The position numbers and the translations under genes were made by a program. The notes beneath the pieces are model-generated. The model was not told the DNA's origin. It ran no database searches and saw nothing but the letters and a program-made list of their open reading frames with translations. Below, one piece after another: positions 9,469 through 17,396 of a stretch of DNA of 31,875 bases. The stretch is taken from assembly GCA_964344215.1 (NCBI GenBank), contig CAYFMP010000043.1:1-31875 (forward strand), given 5' to 3'. The first letter of the stretch is position 1, and each line of letters opens with the position of its first letter. The DNA is from CAYFMP01 sp964344215. GTDB taxonomy: Bacteria > Pseudomonadota > Alphaproteobacteria > Rhodospirillales > Casp-alpha2.

Positions 9469-10503
9469 TCACTCTCCCGCCGCTTGAGGTGCCGGCGCCG
9501 CTTCTCCGGCCGTCGCCAACTCGGGTCCGGCCGGCTCGGCGTTCTCGGCCCACAGGTCGTGGTGCTCGCGCGCCCAGTTCTCGTCGACCTCGCCGGCTGT
9601 CATGCCTTCCAGCGCACCCTCGACGCCGACGGTGCCGAGGTAGATGTGAAAGAGCGCCGGCAGGATCAGCAGCAGCGCGGCGGCGCCGTGTACCAGGCTG
9701 GCCAGCCGCAACTGGTCGAGGGTCTCGGCCAGCATAGGAAAATCGAGGACGACGCCGCTGATCGAGATCACCAGCCCGGCCACCACTACCAGCCAGAAAA
9801 AAAGCTTCTCGCCCATGTTGAACTTCCAGGAGCTTACGTGAGCGCCGGTGAACAGCCCGCCCTTGGCCAGCCATACGAAATCGACCGCCTTCAGCAGGTT
9901 GTCGCCGACGTAGGTGGCGATCATGGCGAGCAGCGCGAAGATGAACAGCGGCCCGAACAGGTTGTGGCCTTGCATGGAGGCGCTGGCGACGACGGCGAAC
10001 GCCTGCTGGCCGATCACCGGCGCCAGCAGGTATTTGCCGAACAGCAGGATCATCCCGCTCATCGCCAGAAGGATGAAGGTGACGGCAACGAACCAATGGA
10101 TCGTCCGCTGCGCCTGGGTGAAGCGTTTCAACGTGCGCCCGGAACGGCCACCCTTGATCATGATCGGGCCGCGCACGGAAGCGAAGACGACGATGACGGC
10201 CAGCGTCAGGAGCACCAGGTAACCGCCGTAACGGGCGATGAAGCCGTTGTGGGCGGCGCGCCAGCCCTCGCCGTTGGACTGGACCAGGATCGGCGATCCC
10301 ATGGCGGTGCCGCCGAGCGTGAACGAATCGGCCCGGCGCACGCGGCGCCACAGGTCCGAATCGCTCTCCGGGCCGAGCACGCCGCTCTGCACCGAGGTCT
10401 GGGCCAGGGCGGGACCGCCCAAAGGAATGCCGATGTCGCCGGACGGCCAGGCCGCAACCAACGCGGCGACGGCCAATCCTAGAAGCACGCTCTTGAAACT
10501 CAT
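9469..10503 (-). CDS. Formate-dehydrogenase gamma-type cytochrome b subunit
   Basis: A 344-residue membrane protein of the FdnI/FdoI cytochrome b556 family, which passes electrons from a periplasmic dehydrogenase to quinone. It begins with a signal peptide ending at about GPALA, followed by a periplasmic stretch and a first transmembrane segment near residues 93-110 (GGYLVLLTLAVIVVFASV). The cytochrome core follows: RFTQAQRTIHWFVAVTFILLAMSG, GHNLFGPLFIFALLAM, GEKLFFWLVVVAGLVISISG and LVHGAAALLLILPALFHIYLG, with the family's His residues. The VEGALEGMTAGEVDENWAREHH tail is characteristic. No formate dehydrogenase alpha or beta gene is nearby. The start ATG at 10503 has GGAG nine bases before it. 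It is first in the operon and follows an FNR-type promoter. Confidence 0.88.
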   Translation of the reverse strand: MSFKSVLLGLAVAALVAAWPSGDIGIPLGGPALAQTSVQSGVLGPESDSDLWRRVRRADSFTLGGTAMGSPILVQSNGEGWRAAHNGFIARYGGYLVLLTLAVIVVFASVRGPIMIKGGRSGRTLKRFTQAQRTIHWFVAVTFILLAMSGMILLFGKYLLAPVIGQQAFAVVASASMQGHNLFGPLFIFALLAMIATYVGDNLLKAVDFVWLAKGGLFTGAHVSSWKFNMGEKLFFWLVVVAGLVISISGVVLDFPMLAETLDQLRLASLVHGAAALLLILPALFHIYLGTVGVEGALEGMTAGEVDENWAREHHDLWAENAEPAGPELATAGEAAPAPQAAGE

Positions 10504-10529
10504 TGCTAACGTCTCCGGGATGATTGCGA

Positions 10530-10547
10530 TGGCGGGAGCCCGCCATG
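10530..10547 (-). promoter_or_regulatory. Perfect inverted repeat at the start of the redox-operon leader
   Basis: ATGGCGGG and CCCGCCAT, separated by two bases, form an 8-bp perfect inverted repeat. It begins one base inside the transcript start predicted from the -10 box at 10560-10555. It could be a 5' stabilising hairpin in the mRNA or a second protein site; the sequence does not decide. Confidence 0.4.
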
Positions 10548-10554
10548 TTCGGGG

Positions 10555-10597
10555 ATCATAAATTCAAGGGATCGAAAGCTTCATTGACGTGGGTCAA
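10555..10597 (-). promoter_or_regulatory. FNR/FixK-type promoter: TTGAC-N4-GTCAA with -10 TATGAT
   Basis: A perfect palindrome TTGAC-gtgg-GTCAA lies at 10584-10597. It fits the FNR/FixK/FnrL consensus TTGAY-N4-RTCAA. On the minus strand a -10 box TATGAT occupies 10560-10555, predicting a start near 10548, so the palindrome is centred at about -42.5, the class II activator position within one base. The first ATG downstream on this strand with a usable ribosome site is 10503, the cytochrome b gene. This implies induction at low oxygen by an FNR-family protein, which is not in the window. Confidence 0.72.
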
Positions 10598-10601
10598 TTA
10601 A

Positions 10602-10619
10602 CGGCGGCGCCCGCCGCCG
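10602..10619 (-). terminator. GC-rich hairpin after sixA, possible terminator
   Basis: CGGCGGCG and CGCCGCCG form an 8-bp inverted repeat with a two-base centre, 13 bases past the sixA stop. On the minus strand it is followed by TTAATT rather than a run of Ts, so intrinsic termination is plausible but weak. It lies directly before the FNR box and would insulate the redox operon from sixA. Confidence 0.4.
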
Positions 10620-10631
10620 CGAAAGCAGTCC

Positions 10632-11120
10632 CTATCCGCCCAACAGCTCCGGCCGGACCACCCACGCCACCGACCAGCCGCCGCCGTTCTCGCCGCGCTC
10701 GAGGGCGACCACGGTGCCGGGCTGGAAATGGACGACGACGTTGTCTTCCTGGCCCGACACCAGGCGCGACACCATCTTGCTCATGAACGGCAGATGGCCG
10801 ACCACCATGACGTCGCCGCCGGCAGCATCCTCCGGCCACGATTCGACTGCCGTCAACAGATCCTCGATCGAATCGTTGGGTGCGATCGGCGCCGCGCATT
10901 GCTCGATCACGCAGTCCGGCCCGGCGACGTCGGCGAAGTGCTGGGCAGTCTGCCGGGCGCGCAGTTTCCCGCTGTGCAGGACGCGGGTCAGGGGCAGGCG
11001 CGAGCGCGCCAGGAACGAAGCGATCCGGCTCACATCCGCGTGCCCGTTCTCGCTCAACGGGCGTTCGGGGTCTTCGTCCTTCGGCAGCGCCGTGCCGTGC
11101 TGGACCAGATAGAGGCGCAT
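10632..11120 (-). CDS. sixA: SixA-family phosphohistidine phosphatase
   Basis: A 162-residue member of the histidine phosphatase (phosphoglycerate mutase-like) superfamily, SixA branch. SixA removes phosphate from histidine in phosphotransfer proteins. Seen: LVQHGTA at residues 5-11 with the catalytic His8 (the usual RHG is QHG here), SGKLRARQTAQHF near 50-62, and VMVVGHLPFMSKM near 105-117 carrying the second active-site His. Length and plan match the family. It follows atpC by 78 bases on the same strand, but no link with ATP synthase is implied. Substrate is unknown; a nitrogen-PTS or two-component HPt protein would be typical. Confidence 0.87.
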   Translation of the reverse strand: MRLYLVQHGTALPKDEDPERPLSENGHADVSRIASFLARSRLPLTRVLHSGKLRARQTAQHFADVAGPDCVIEQCAAPIAPNDSIEDLLTAVESWPEDAAGGDVMVVGHLPFMSKMVSRLVSGQEDNVVVHFQPGTVVALERGENGGGWSVAWVVRPELLGG

Positions 11121-11198
11121 ACGGTGAGCATAACGCGACTCGCCCGGCCGGTACCAGTCGGTTGGCGAACGCCGCGCCGAAGGTCGAGCTCGGAGGTC

Positions 11199-11597
11199 TT
11201 AGGAGGCGGCTGTGAGCAGCGCTTCGGCGATCCTCAATTCGCTCTCGGCCGTCGCGCGCTCTTCTTCGCCGGCTTTGCCGAGCGCCGATTTGGCCGCCGC
11301 CAGCCGCTGCTCTGCCGCCGAGCGGTCGATGTCGCCGACGGCGATCGCTTCCTCTGCCAGCACCGTGCAGCGCTCGGGCGACACCTCGGCGAAGCCGCCG
11401 GCGACGAAGATGCTTTCGCGGACGGCACCACCCTCATGGATGTCGATGACGCCGGCCCGGACGGTAGCGATCAGCGGCGAGTGGCCCGGCAGGACGCCGA
11501 CGTCGCCCTCGGCGCACGGCACCACTACCATCTCGACCGGCTCGGAAACGAGCAGTTTCTCGGGCGAGACCAGTTCAAATTCGACCGTATCGGCCAT
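11199..11597 (-). CDS. atpC: F1 ATP synthase subunit epsilon
   Basis: A 132-residue epsilon subunit, the rotor-stalk protein that couples gamma to the c-ring and can inhibit ATP hydrolysis. Seen: the N-terminal beta domain (TVEFELVSPEKLLVSEPVEMVVVPCAEGDVGVLPGHSPLIATVRAGVI) and a C-terminal helical domain (ERATAESELRIAEALLTAAS). Length is normal. ATG at 11597 with AGGG seven bases before it. It is last in the atpHAGDC order, but 243 bases of hairpin-rich DNA separate it from atpD. Confidence 0.95.
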   Translation of the reverse strand: MADTVEFELVSPEKLLVSEPVEMVVVPCAEGDVGVLPGHSPLIATVRAGVIDIHEGGAVRESIFVAGGFAEVSPERCTVLAEEAIAVGDIDRSAAEQRLAAAKSALGKAGEEERATAESELRIAEALLTAAS

Positions 11598-11840
11598 TGT
11601 GCATCCCTATGAAAAAAGTCCCTCGCTTCGCTCGGTGTACTTCTTTCGATTTCCATTCGCGAAAAGAAGACCCGAGGCGGTTCTGCGTCTTCTCTTCTCT
11701 TTTTTCAGTCCCCCCGGCAATAGCCGGAAGGGCCTCGCTAATCCAGTTCAAACCCGGCCGCCGAACCGTTTCAAGGCCGGGTTTGGCCATATTCAATTCA
11801 CGCGAAAAAGTACGCCGAGGGAATTTTTTCGCGCATTTCC
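11598..11840 (-). repeat. Hairpin-rich insert between atpD and atpC
   Basis: No gene. The 243 bases are less GC-rich than the flanks and carry several inverted repeats: CAAACCCGGCC at 11749-11759 with GGCCGGGTTTG at 11775-11785 (11-bp stem, 15-base loop); CGCGAAAAA at 11801-11809 with TTTTTCGCG at 11825-11833 (9-bp stem, 15-base loop); and CCGGC-AATA-GCCGG at 11714-11727. Long homopurine/homopyrimidine tracts follow (around 11688-11706). The composition and nested dyads suggest a dispersed intergenic repeat or a processing/attenuation site inside the atp transcript. Confidence 0.5.
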
Positions 11841-13265
<1,425 letters not shown>

Positions 13266-13315
13266 CGCTGATGCTCCTCTGGTGTGTTGCCTGTCAGCGT
13301 ACGTAACTGTTGCTC

Positions 13316-14218
13316 TTAAAGCGCTTCCGCGCCGGAGATGATTTCGATCAGTTCCTTGGTGATGAAGGCCTGGCGCGTCCGGTTGTAGGTCAGCGTCAGG
13401 CTGTCGATCATTTCGCCGGCGTTGCGCGTGGCGCTGTCCATCGCCGTCATTCGGGCACCGTGTTCGGAGGCCGCGCTTTCGAGCAGCGCCTGGAAAACCT
13501 GGACCCCGATGTTGCGCGGCAGCAACTCGGCCAGGATGTCCTGTTCGTCGGGTTCGAAGATGTAGCTGGCTCCGGCCAAGGTGTCCTTGTCGTCGGCCTC
13601 GGCGTCCTCTTCGTCCGCTGCATGGGGGGCGAACGGGATCAGTTGCTGCGGCGTGACGATCTGCGTCATCGCCGATTGGAATCGGTTGAAGACGACGGTG
13701 CAGACGTCGAAGGCGCCGTCCTCGAAGAGGCCCGTGATCTTGCCGGCGACCTCGACCGCTTCGTCGTATTCGACGCCGCGCCGGCCGACGCCCTGGATGG
13801 CCTCGACGATGTCGCCGCCGAACTCGCGTTTGAGGACGTCATGGCCCTTGCGCCCGACGCACATGATCTTGACCGTCTTGCCTTCGCGTTTGAGTTCGTG
13901 CGCCCGGTTGCGCACGTGGCGGACGATGGAGCTGTTGAAGCCGCCGCACAGTCCGCGGTCGCCGGTGAACGCCACCAACAGGTGGGTATCGTCGGCGCCG
14001 GTGCCGGCCAGCAGCTCGGGAGCCCCCTCGACGCCGCCGACGGTTTCGGCCAGCGAGCCGAGCATGCGCTCCATGCGCTCGGCGTAGGGCCGCGCCTGTT
14101 CGGCCGATTCTTGGGCGCGGCGCAGCTTGGCGGCGGCCACCATCTTCATGGCCGAGGTGATCTTCTGCGTCGATTTGACGCTGTTGATCCGGATCTTGAG
14201 GTCCTTGAGGCTCGGCAT
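13316..14218 (-). CDS. atpG: F1 ATP synthase subunit gamma
   Basis: A 300-residue gamma subunit, the central rotor shaft. The N-terminal helix (MPSLKDLKIRINSVKSTQKITSAMKMVAAAKLRRAQ) and the C-terminal helix (ATRNAGEMIDSLTLTYNRTRQAFITKELIEIISGAEAL) are the two conserved coiled-coil strands. GDRGLCGGFNSSI near residue 89 is the conserved central motif. ATG at 14218, 42 bases after atpA. Normal length. Confidence 0.97.
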   Translation of the reverse strand: MPSLKDLKIRINSVKSTQKITSAMKMVAAAKLRRAQESAEQARPYAERMERMLGSLAETVGGVEGAPELLAGTGADDTHLLVAFTGDRGLCGGFNSSIVRHVRNRAHELKREGKTVKIMCVGRKGHDVLKREFGGDIVEAIQGVGRRGVEYDEAVEVAGKITGLFEDGAFDVCTVVFNRFQSAMTQIVTPQQLIPFAPHAADEEDAEADDKDTLAGASYIFEPDEQDILAELLPRNIGVQVFQALLESAASEHGARMTAMDSATRNAGEMIDSLTLTYNRTRQAFITKELIEIISGAEAL

Positions 14219-14260
14219 CGGGGCTCAGTCCAAACGGTTGCGTCGGCGGTCCGGGGTTTC

Positions 14261-15742
14261 TTAAGCGAAAGTCTTGACGAAATCGTCGAGCAGCGCCTTC
14301 AGCTTGGCGTCGGTGTCCTCGGAAACCTCTTTTTCGCTGGCGATGGCTTCGAGGATGGCGCCGTCCTTGGCCCGCACCTCGTCGAGGAGCTGGCTCTCGA
14401 ACCGGGTCACGTCGGCGACGTCGATGCCGTCGAGATAGCCGTTGACGCCGGCGTAGATGACGACGACCTGTTCAGCCACCGGCAGCGGCGAATACTGCGG
14501 CTGCTTGAGGACCTCGGTCAGCCGCGCGCCGCGCGCCAACAGCCGCTGCGTGGCTGGATCGAGGTCGGAAGCGAACTGGGCGAAGGCGGCCATCTCGCGG
14601 TACTGGGCGAGCTCCAGCTTAATGGTGCCGGCGACCTGCTTCATGGCCTTGACCTGGGCCGCCGAGCCGACGCGGCTGACCGACAGGCCGACATTGACGG
14701 CCGGTCGGATGGAAATCACGTTGGTCGGGATGTAGGCCGAGACGTCGCCGGCCTGGGTTTCGATGACGGGGAGCGCGGTCAGCGAGCCGGCGCCGTTCTC
14801 CTCGTTCATCTTGGCGGCCCGTTCGAGCAGGCGCGAGTGCAGGTAGAAGACGTCGCCCGGATAGGCCTCGCGGCCGGGCGGCCGGCGCAGCAGCAACGAC
14901 ATCTGGCGGTAGGCGACGGCCTGCTTCGAGAGGTCGTCGTAGAAAATGACCGCGTGCATGCCGTTGTCGCGGAAGTATTCGCCCATGGTGCAGCCGGCGT
15001 AGGGTGCCAGAAATTGCAACGGCGCCGGCTCCGACGCAGTCGCCGAAACGACGACGGAGTACTTCAGCGCATCGTTGTCCTCCAGGGTCTTGACCAGTTG
15101 CGCCACCGTCGAGCGCTTCTGGCCGACGGCGACGTAGATGCAATAGAGCTTTTCAGATTCGTCGCCCGTTTCGTTGATCGTTTTTTGGTTGATGATAGTG
15201 TCGATGATGACTGCGGTCTTGCCGGTCTGGCGGTCGCCGATGATCAATTCGCGCTGGCCGCGACCGACCGGTATCAGCGAATCGATGGCCTTGAGGCCGG
15301 TCTGCACCGGCTCGTGGACCGATTTGCGGGGGATGATGCCGGGCGCCTTGACCTCGACCCGCGAGCGCTCTTCCGATTCGATCGCTCCCTTGCCGTCGAT
15401 CGGGTTGCCGAGCGCGTCGACGACGCGGCCGAGCAGGCCCTTGCCGACCGGGACATCGACGATATCGCCTGTCCGCTTGACGGTGTCGCCCTCGCGGATC
15501 GAGCGGTCGTCGCCGAAGATGACGATGCCGACGTTGTCGGTCTCCAGGTTCAACGTCATACCCTTGATGCCGCCCGGAAACTCGACCATCTCGCCGGCCT
15601 GGACCTGGTCCAGACCGTGAACGCGGGCGATGCCGTCACCGACCGAAAGCACCTGTCCGACCTCGGCGACTTCGGCTTCCGAGCCGAATTCGGCGATTTG
15701 TTTCTTCAAGATTGCGGAGATTTCCGCGGCGCGGATTTCCAT
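14261..15742 (-). CDS. atpA: F1 ATP synthase subunit alpha with a 16-residue internal gap
   Basis: The non-catalytic nucleotide-binding subunit of F1. Seen: MEIRAAEISAILKKQI start, Walker A GDRQTGKT near residues 169-176, VIFYDDLSKQAVAYRQMSLLLRRPPGREA, and SVSRVGSAAQ with the arginine finger. The start is the ATG at 15742, which overlaps the atpH stop (TGATG); a GTG at 15745 is less likely. The protein has 493 residues where the family usually has about 509. The shortfall is precise: after YIPTNVISI (residue 345) the sequence goes straight to RPAVNVGLSVSR, so the near-invariant TDGQIFLE block and what follows up to the GI before RPAV are missing (junction between 14708 and 14707). The reading frame is kept. 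This would remove a core strand beside the catalytic interface, so either the gene is impaired, there is another copy, or this is an assembly error. Confidence 0.96.
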   Translation of the reverse strand: MEIRAAEISAILKKQIAEFGSEAEVAEVGQVLSVGDGIARVHGLDQVQAGEMVEFPGGIKGMTLNLETDNVGIVIFGDDRSIREGDTVKRTGDIVDVPVGKGLLGRVVDALGNPIDGKGAIESEERSRVEVKAPGIIPRKSVHEPVQTGLKAIDSLIPVGRGQRELIIGDRQTGKTAVIIDTIINQKTINETGDESEKLYCIYVAVGQKRSTVAQLVKTLEDNDALKYSVVVSATASEPAPLQFLAPYAGCTMGEYFRDNGMHAVIFYDDLSKQAVAYRQMSLLLRRPPGREAYPGDVFYLHSRLLERAAKMNEENGAGSLTALPVIETQAGDVSAYIPTNVISIRPAVNVGLSVSRVGSAAQVKAMKQVAGTIKLELAQYREMAAFAQFASDLDPATQRLLARGARLTEVLKQPQYSPLPVAEQVVVIYAGVNGYLDGIDVADVTRFESQLLDEVRAKDGAILEAIASEKEVSEDTDAKLKALLDDFVKTFA

Positions 15743-16302
15743 CACCCGATCCCTTTCATGGCAAGGCGAAGCTGTCCGAGCTTCGTCCTCAGAGAACTGT
15801 CAACCATTCGCGACCCGACCTTGACGACAAGGCCGCCCAACAACTCGGCATCGACACGGGCGTCGATTGCGACTTTGGTTCCGACCGCCGATTTCAGCGA
15901 TTTCCCGATCGCCTTTAGTTGCCTGTCGGAAAGCTTCTTGGCCGAGACGACCTCGGCGGTGGCTTCGCCGCGCCTGGCCGCCAACAGCGCATGGTAGCCC
16001 TTGATCATGGCCGGCAGGGCGAACAGGCGGTGGTTCCGAGCAACGACGCCGACGAACTTGGTCGCCAGTTCGCCGATCTTGGCCTTCTCGAGCACCGCCA
16101 TCACGGCGCGGGCCTGATCGTCGCGGGAGATAACCGGTGAGCGGATCAGGCGCGTGAGATCGTCGCTGCTCTCGATCATGGCGCCGACGGCGGCCAGGTC
16201 GCCGGCCACGTCGTCGAGTTGCTTGTCGGCGTCGGCCAGTTCGAACAACGCGGTCGCGTAGCGGCCCGCTAGACCGGTCGCGCCCATGACTTCCGATGAC
16301 AC
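15742..16302 (-). CDS. atpH: F1 ATP synthase subunit delta
   Basis: A 186-residue delta (OSCP-like) subunit linking the alpha3beta3 head to the peripheral stalk. Seen: GLAGRYATALFELADA near residues 10-25 and the C-terminal GGLVVKVGSRMVDSSLRTKLGQLRLAM, both diagnostic. The start is a GTG at 16302, giving MSSEVMGATG like many alphaproteobacterial homologues; an ATG at 16287 is an alternative. First gene of the operon; its stop overlaps the atpA start. A possible -10 box TAGAAT lies on the minus strand at 16329-16324. Confidence 0.95.
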   Translation of the reverse strand: MSSEVMGATGLAGRYATALFELADADKQLDDVAGDLAAVGAMIESSDDLTRLIRSPVISRDDQARAVMAVLEKAKIGELATKFVGVVARNHRLFALPAMIKGYHALLAARRGEATAEVVSAKKLSDRQLKAIGKSLKSAVGTKVAIDARVDAELLGGLVVKVGSRMVDSSLRTKLGQLRLAMKGIG

Positions 16303-16558
16303 CTGGGAAAACCCTCTTTTGTTATTCTATGCGACGCTGCCTCAAAGGCCCGGTAACAACCCGAATCGCGAACCGGGACAACCGTCGGCATCCCCCGTCT
16401 GCCGGGGGTTGGCCCCGTGCAGCGAAGGCGCAGTCGTAGCATACTCGATGGGGCCTTGCAACCACGCTGGACGGCCTTTCGGACAGGCCCGAAAACGGCG
16501 GAATTCAGCCGATACCGGACGGTTCGCGCGGCTCGGAAAAAGCGCCCCGGCCGGCCCT
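16303..16558. other. Divergent intergenic region between atpH and a response regulator
   Basis: No gene is seen. It should hold the atp operon promoter: TAGAAT (5 of 6 to TATAAT) on the minus strand at 16329-16324 is the best -10, about 22 bases before the atpH GTG, but no good -35 accompanies it. Two inverted repeats are visible: CCCGGT/ACCGGG at 16349-16354 and 16372-16377, and CCCCCG-TCTGC-CGGGGG at 16392-16408. Their role is unknown. Confidence 0.4.
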
Positions 16559-16602
16559 TGTGACTGCCGTCACTGATCGCTTCCGGACCGCCCTGCTAGG
16601 AT
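16559..16602 (+). promoter_or_regulatory. CRP-like site and -10 box before the first response regulator
   Basis: TGTGAC-tgcc-GTCACT at 16559-16574 matches the CRP half-site plan TGTGA-N6-TCACA in 9 of 10 positions. TAGGAT at 16597-16602 is a plausible -10, predicting a start near 16609 and placing the site at about -42.5. The leader to the GTG at 16647 would be 38 bases. The same architecture recurs before the second regulator. Confidence 0.6.
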
Positions 16603-16646
16603 TGTTTGCAATCGGCTTTGATGTGGAGACAAGGAGCGACCGTCCG

Positions 16647-17237
16647 GTGAAGGCACACGCCCGCGATCACGGCATCGACTACGGCAAGAGCCAGATGACG
16701 TTCGGCATCTACCGCAATACCTCGGCCGCCGACCGCGCCTTCCATCGGGCGCTCGAGAAACTGCATTTCCTGATCGTCGATCCGAGCCGCTTCTCGCGCA
16801 CGCTGCTGAAAGGGGCGTTGCAGAGCTACGGTCTGCGCGACTTCATCGAAACCGAGACGGCCGCCGATGCGTTGAAGATGTTGCGCTACGAGGAACTCGA
16901 TTTCGTGCTCGCTGACTTCGATATGCCGGACATGGACGGCGCCCACTTCACCCGATTGGTCAGGCTGGGCGACGGCGGTCCCGACCCGGAAATCCCGGTC
17001 ATGATCGTCGCGGCGGACGCCGACGAACACCGGGTGATGGCGGCCGCCGCCGCCGGCGTTCACGAGTTCGTCGTCAAGCCGTTCACCGCCGAATCGCTCT
17101 ACAGCCGCATCCGCTTCACCGTCGAACACCCGCGCCCGTTCATCCGCACCGAATCCTACATCGGTCCGGACCGGCGGATGATCGACAACGGACCGCCCGA
17201 AGGCCGCGCCGAGCGCCGCAACAAGATCAAAGGGTAG
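16647..17237 (+). CDS. CheY-like receiver protein with IGPDRR tail (paralogue 1)
   Basis: A single receiver domain, about residues 40-165, with a short C-terminal extension; no DNA-binding or enzymatic output domain. The phosphoacceptor is the first Asp of ADFDMPDMDG, and the switch lysine lies in FVVKPFTAES. The acidic pair that binds Mg2+ reads D-P (FLIVDPSRFSR) where the paralogue and family have D-D, so phosphorylation may be weakened. The tail RPFIRTESYIGPDRR is shared with paralogue 2 and with many alphaproteobacterial single-domain regulators. The GTG at 16647 is chosen because AAGGAG lies ten bases before it, it gives 196 residues against 193 in the paralogue, and it sits the same distance from the CRP-like site. 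ATG at 16695 is an alternative. No histidine kinase is adjacent. Confidence 0.85.
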   Translation: MKAHARDHGIDYGKSQMTFGIYRNTSAADRAFHRALEKLHFLIVDPSRFSRTLLKGALQSYGLRDFIETETAADALKMLRYEELDFVLADFDMPDMDGAHFTRLVRLGDGGPDPEIPVMIVAADADEHRVMAAAAAGVHEFVVKPFTAESLYSRIRFTVEHPRPFIRTESYIGPDRRMIDNGPPEGRAERRNKIKG

Positions 17238-17307
17238 ATTTTATCGAACACCCGTTCGCGCCCTGATTATTCCCTAACCGATTGAAATCCAATAAAACCC
17301 GAAAATC

Positions 17308-17352
17308 GGTGTGACGGAGGTCACACCCCGCCCGTCGGCCCGAACCTAGTCT
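17308..17352 (+). promoter_or_regulatory. Perfect CRP-like palindrome before the second response regulator
   Basis: GGTGTGAC-ggag-GTCACACC at 17308-17327 is a perfect 8-bp inverted repeat containing TGTGA-N6-TCACA exactly. TAGTCT at 17347-17352 can serve as a weak -10 (TAnnnT), predicting a start near 17359, so the palindrome is centred at -41.5. The leader to the ATG at 17397 is again 38 bases. Confidence 0.65.
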
Positions 17353-17396
17353 TGTCAGGTGGTTCGATATGAAAGAGGAGGTGCGAAAAGACGCCG

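Noticed and set aside
8822..10503. Assigning the cytochromes to nitrate reductase or formate dehydrogenase
   Set aside because: None of narGHJ or the formate dehydrogenase alpha/beta subunits is present; family resemblance of the membrane subunits does not fix the substrate.
13310..15997. An 895-codon open frame antisense to atpG and atpA
   Set aside because: Spans two certain genes and their gap on the other strand; no motif, so a shadow.
16303..16558. A CRISPR or structured RNA in the atpH upstream region
   Set aside because: Only two short, unrelated inverted repeats; no repeated units and no recognisable RNA architecture.
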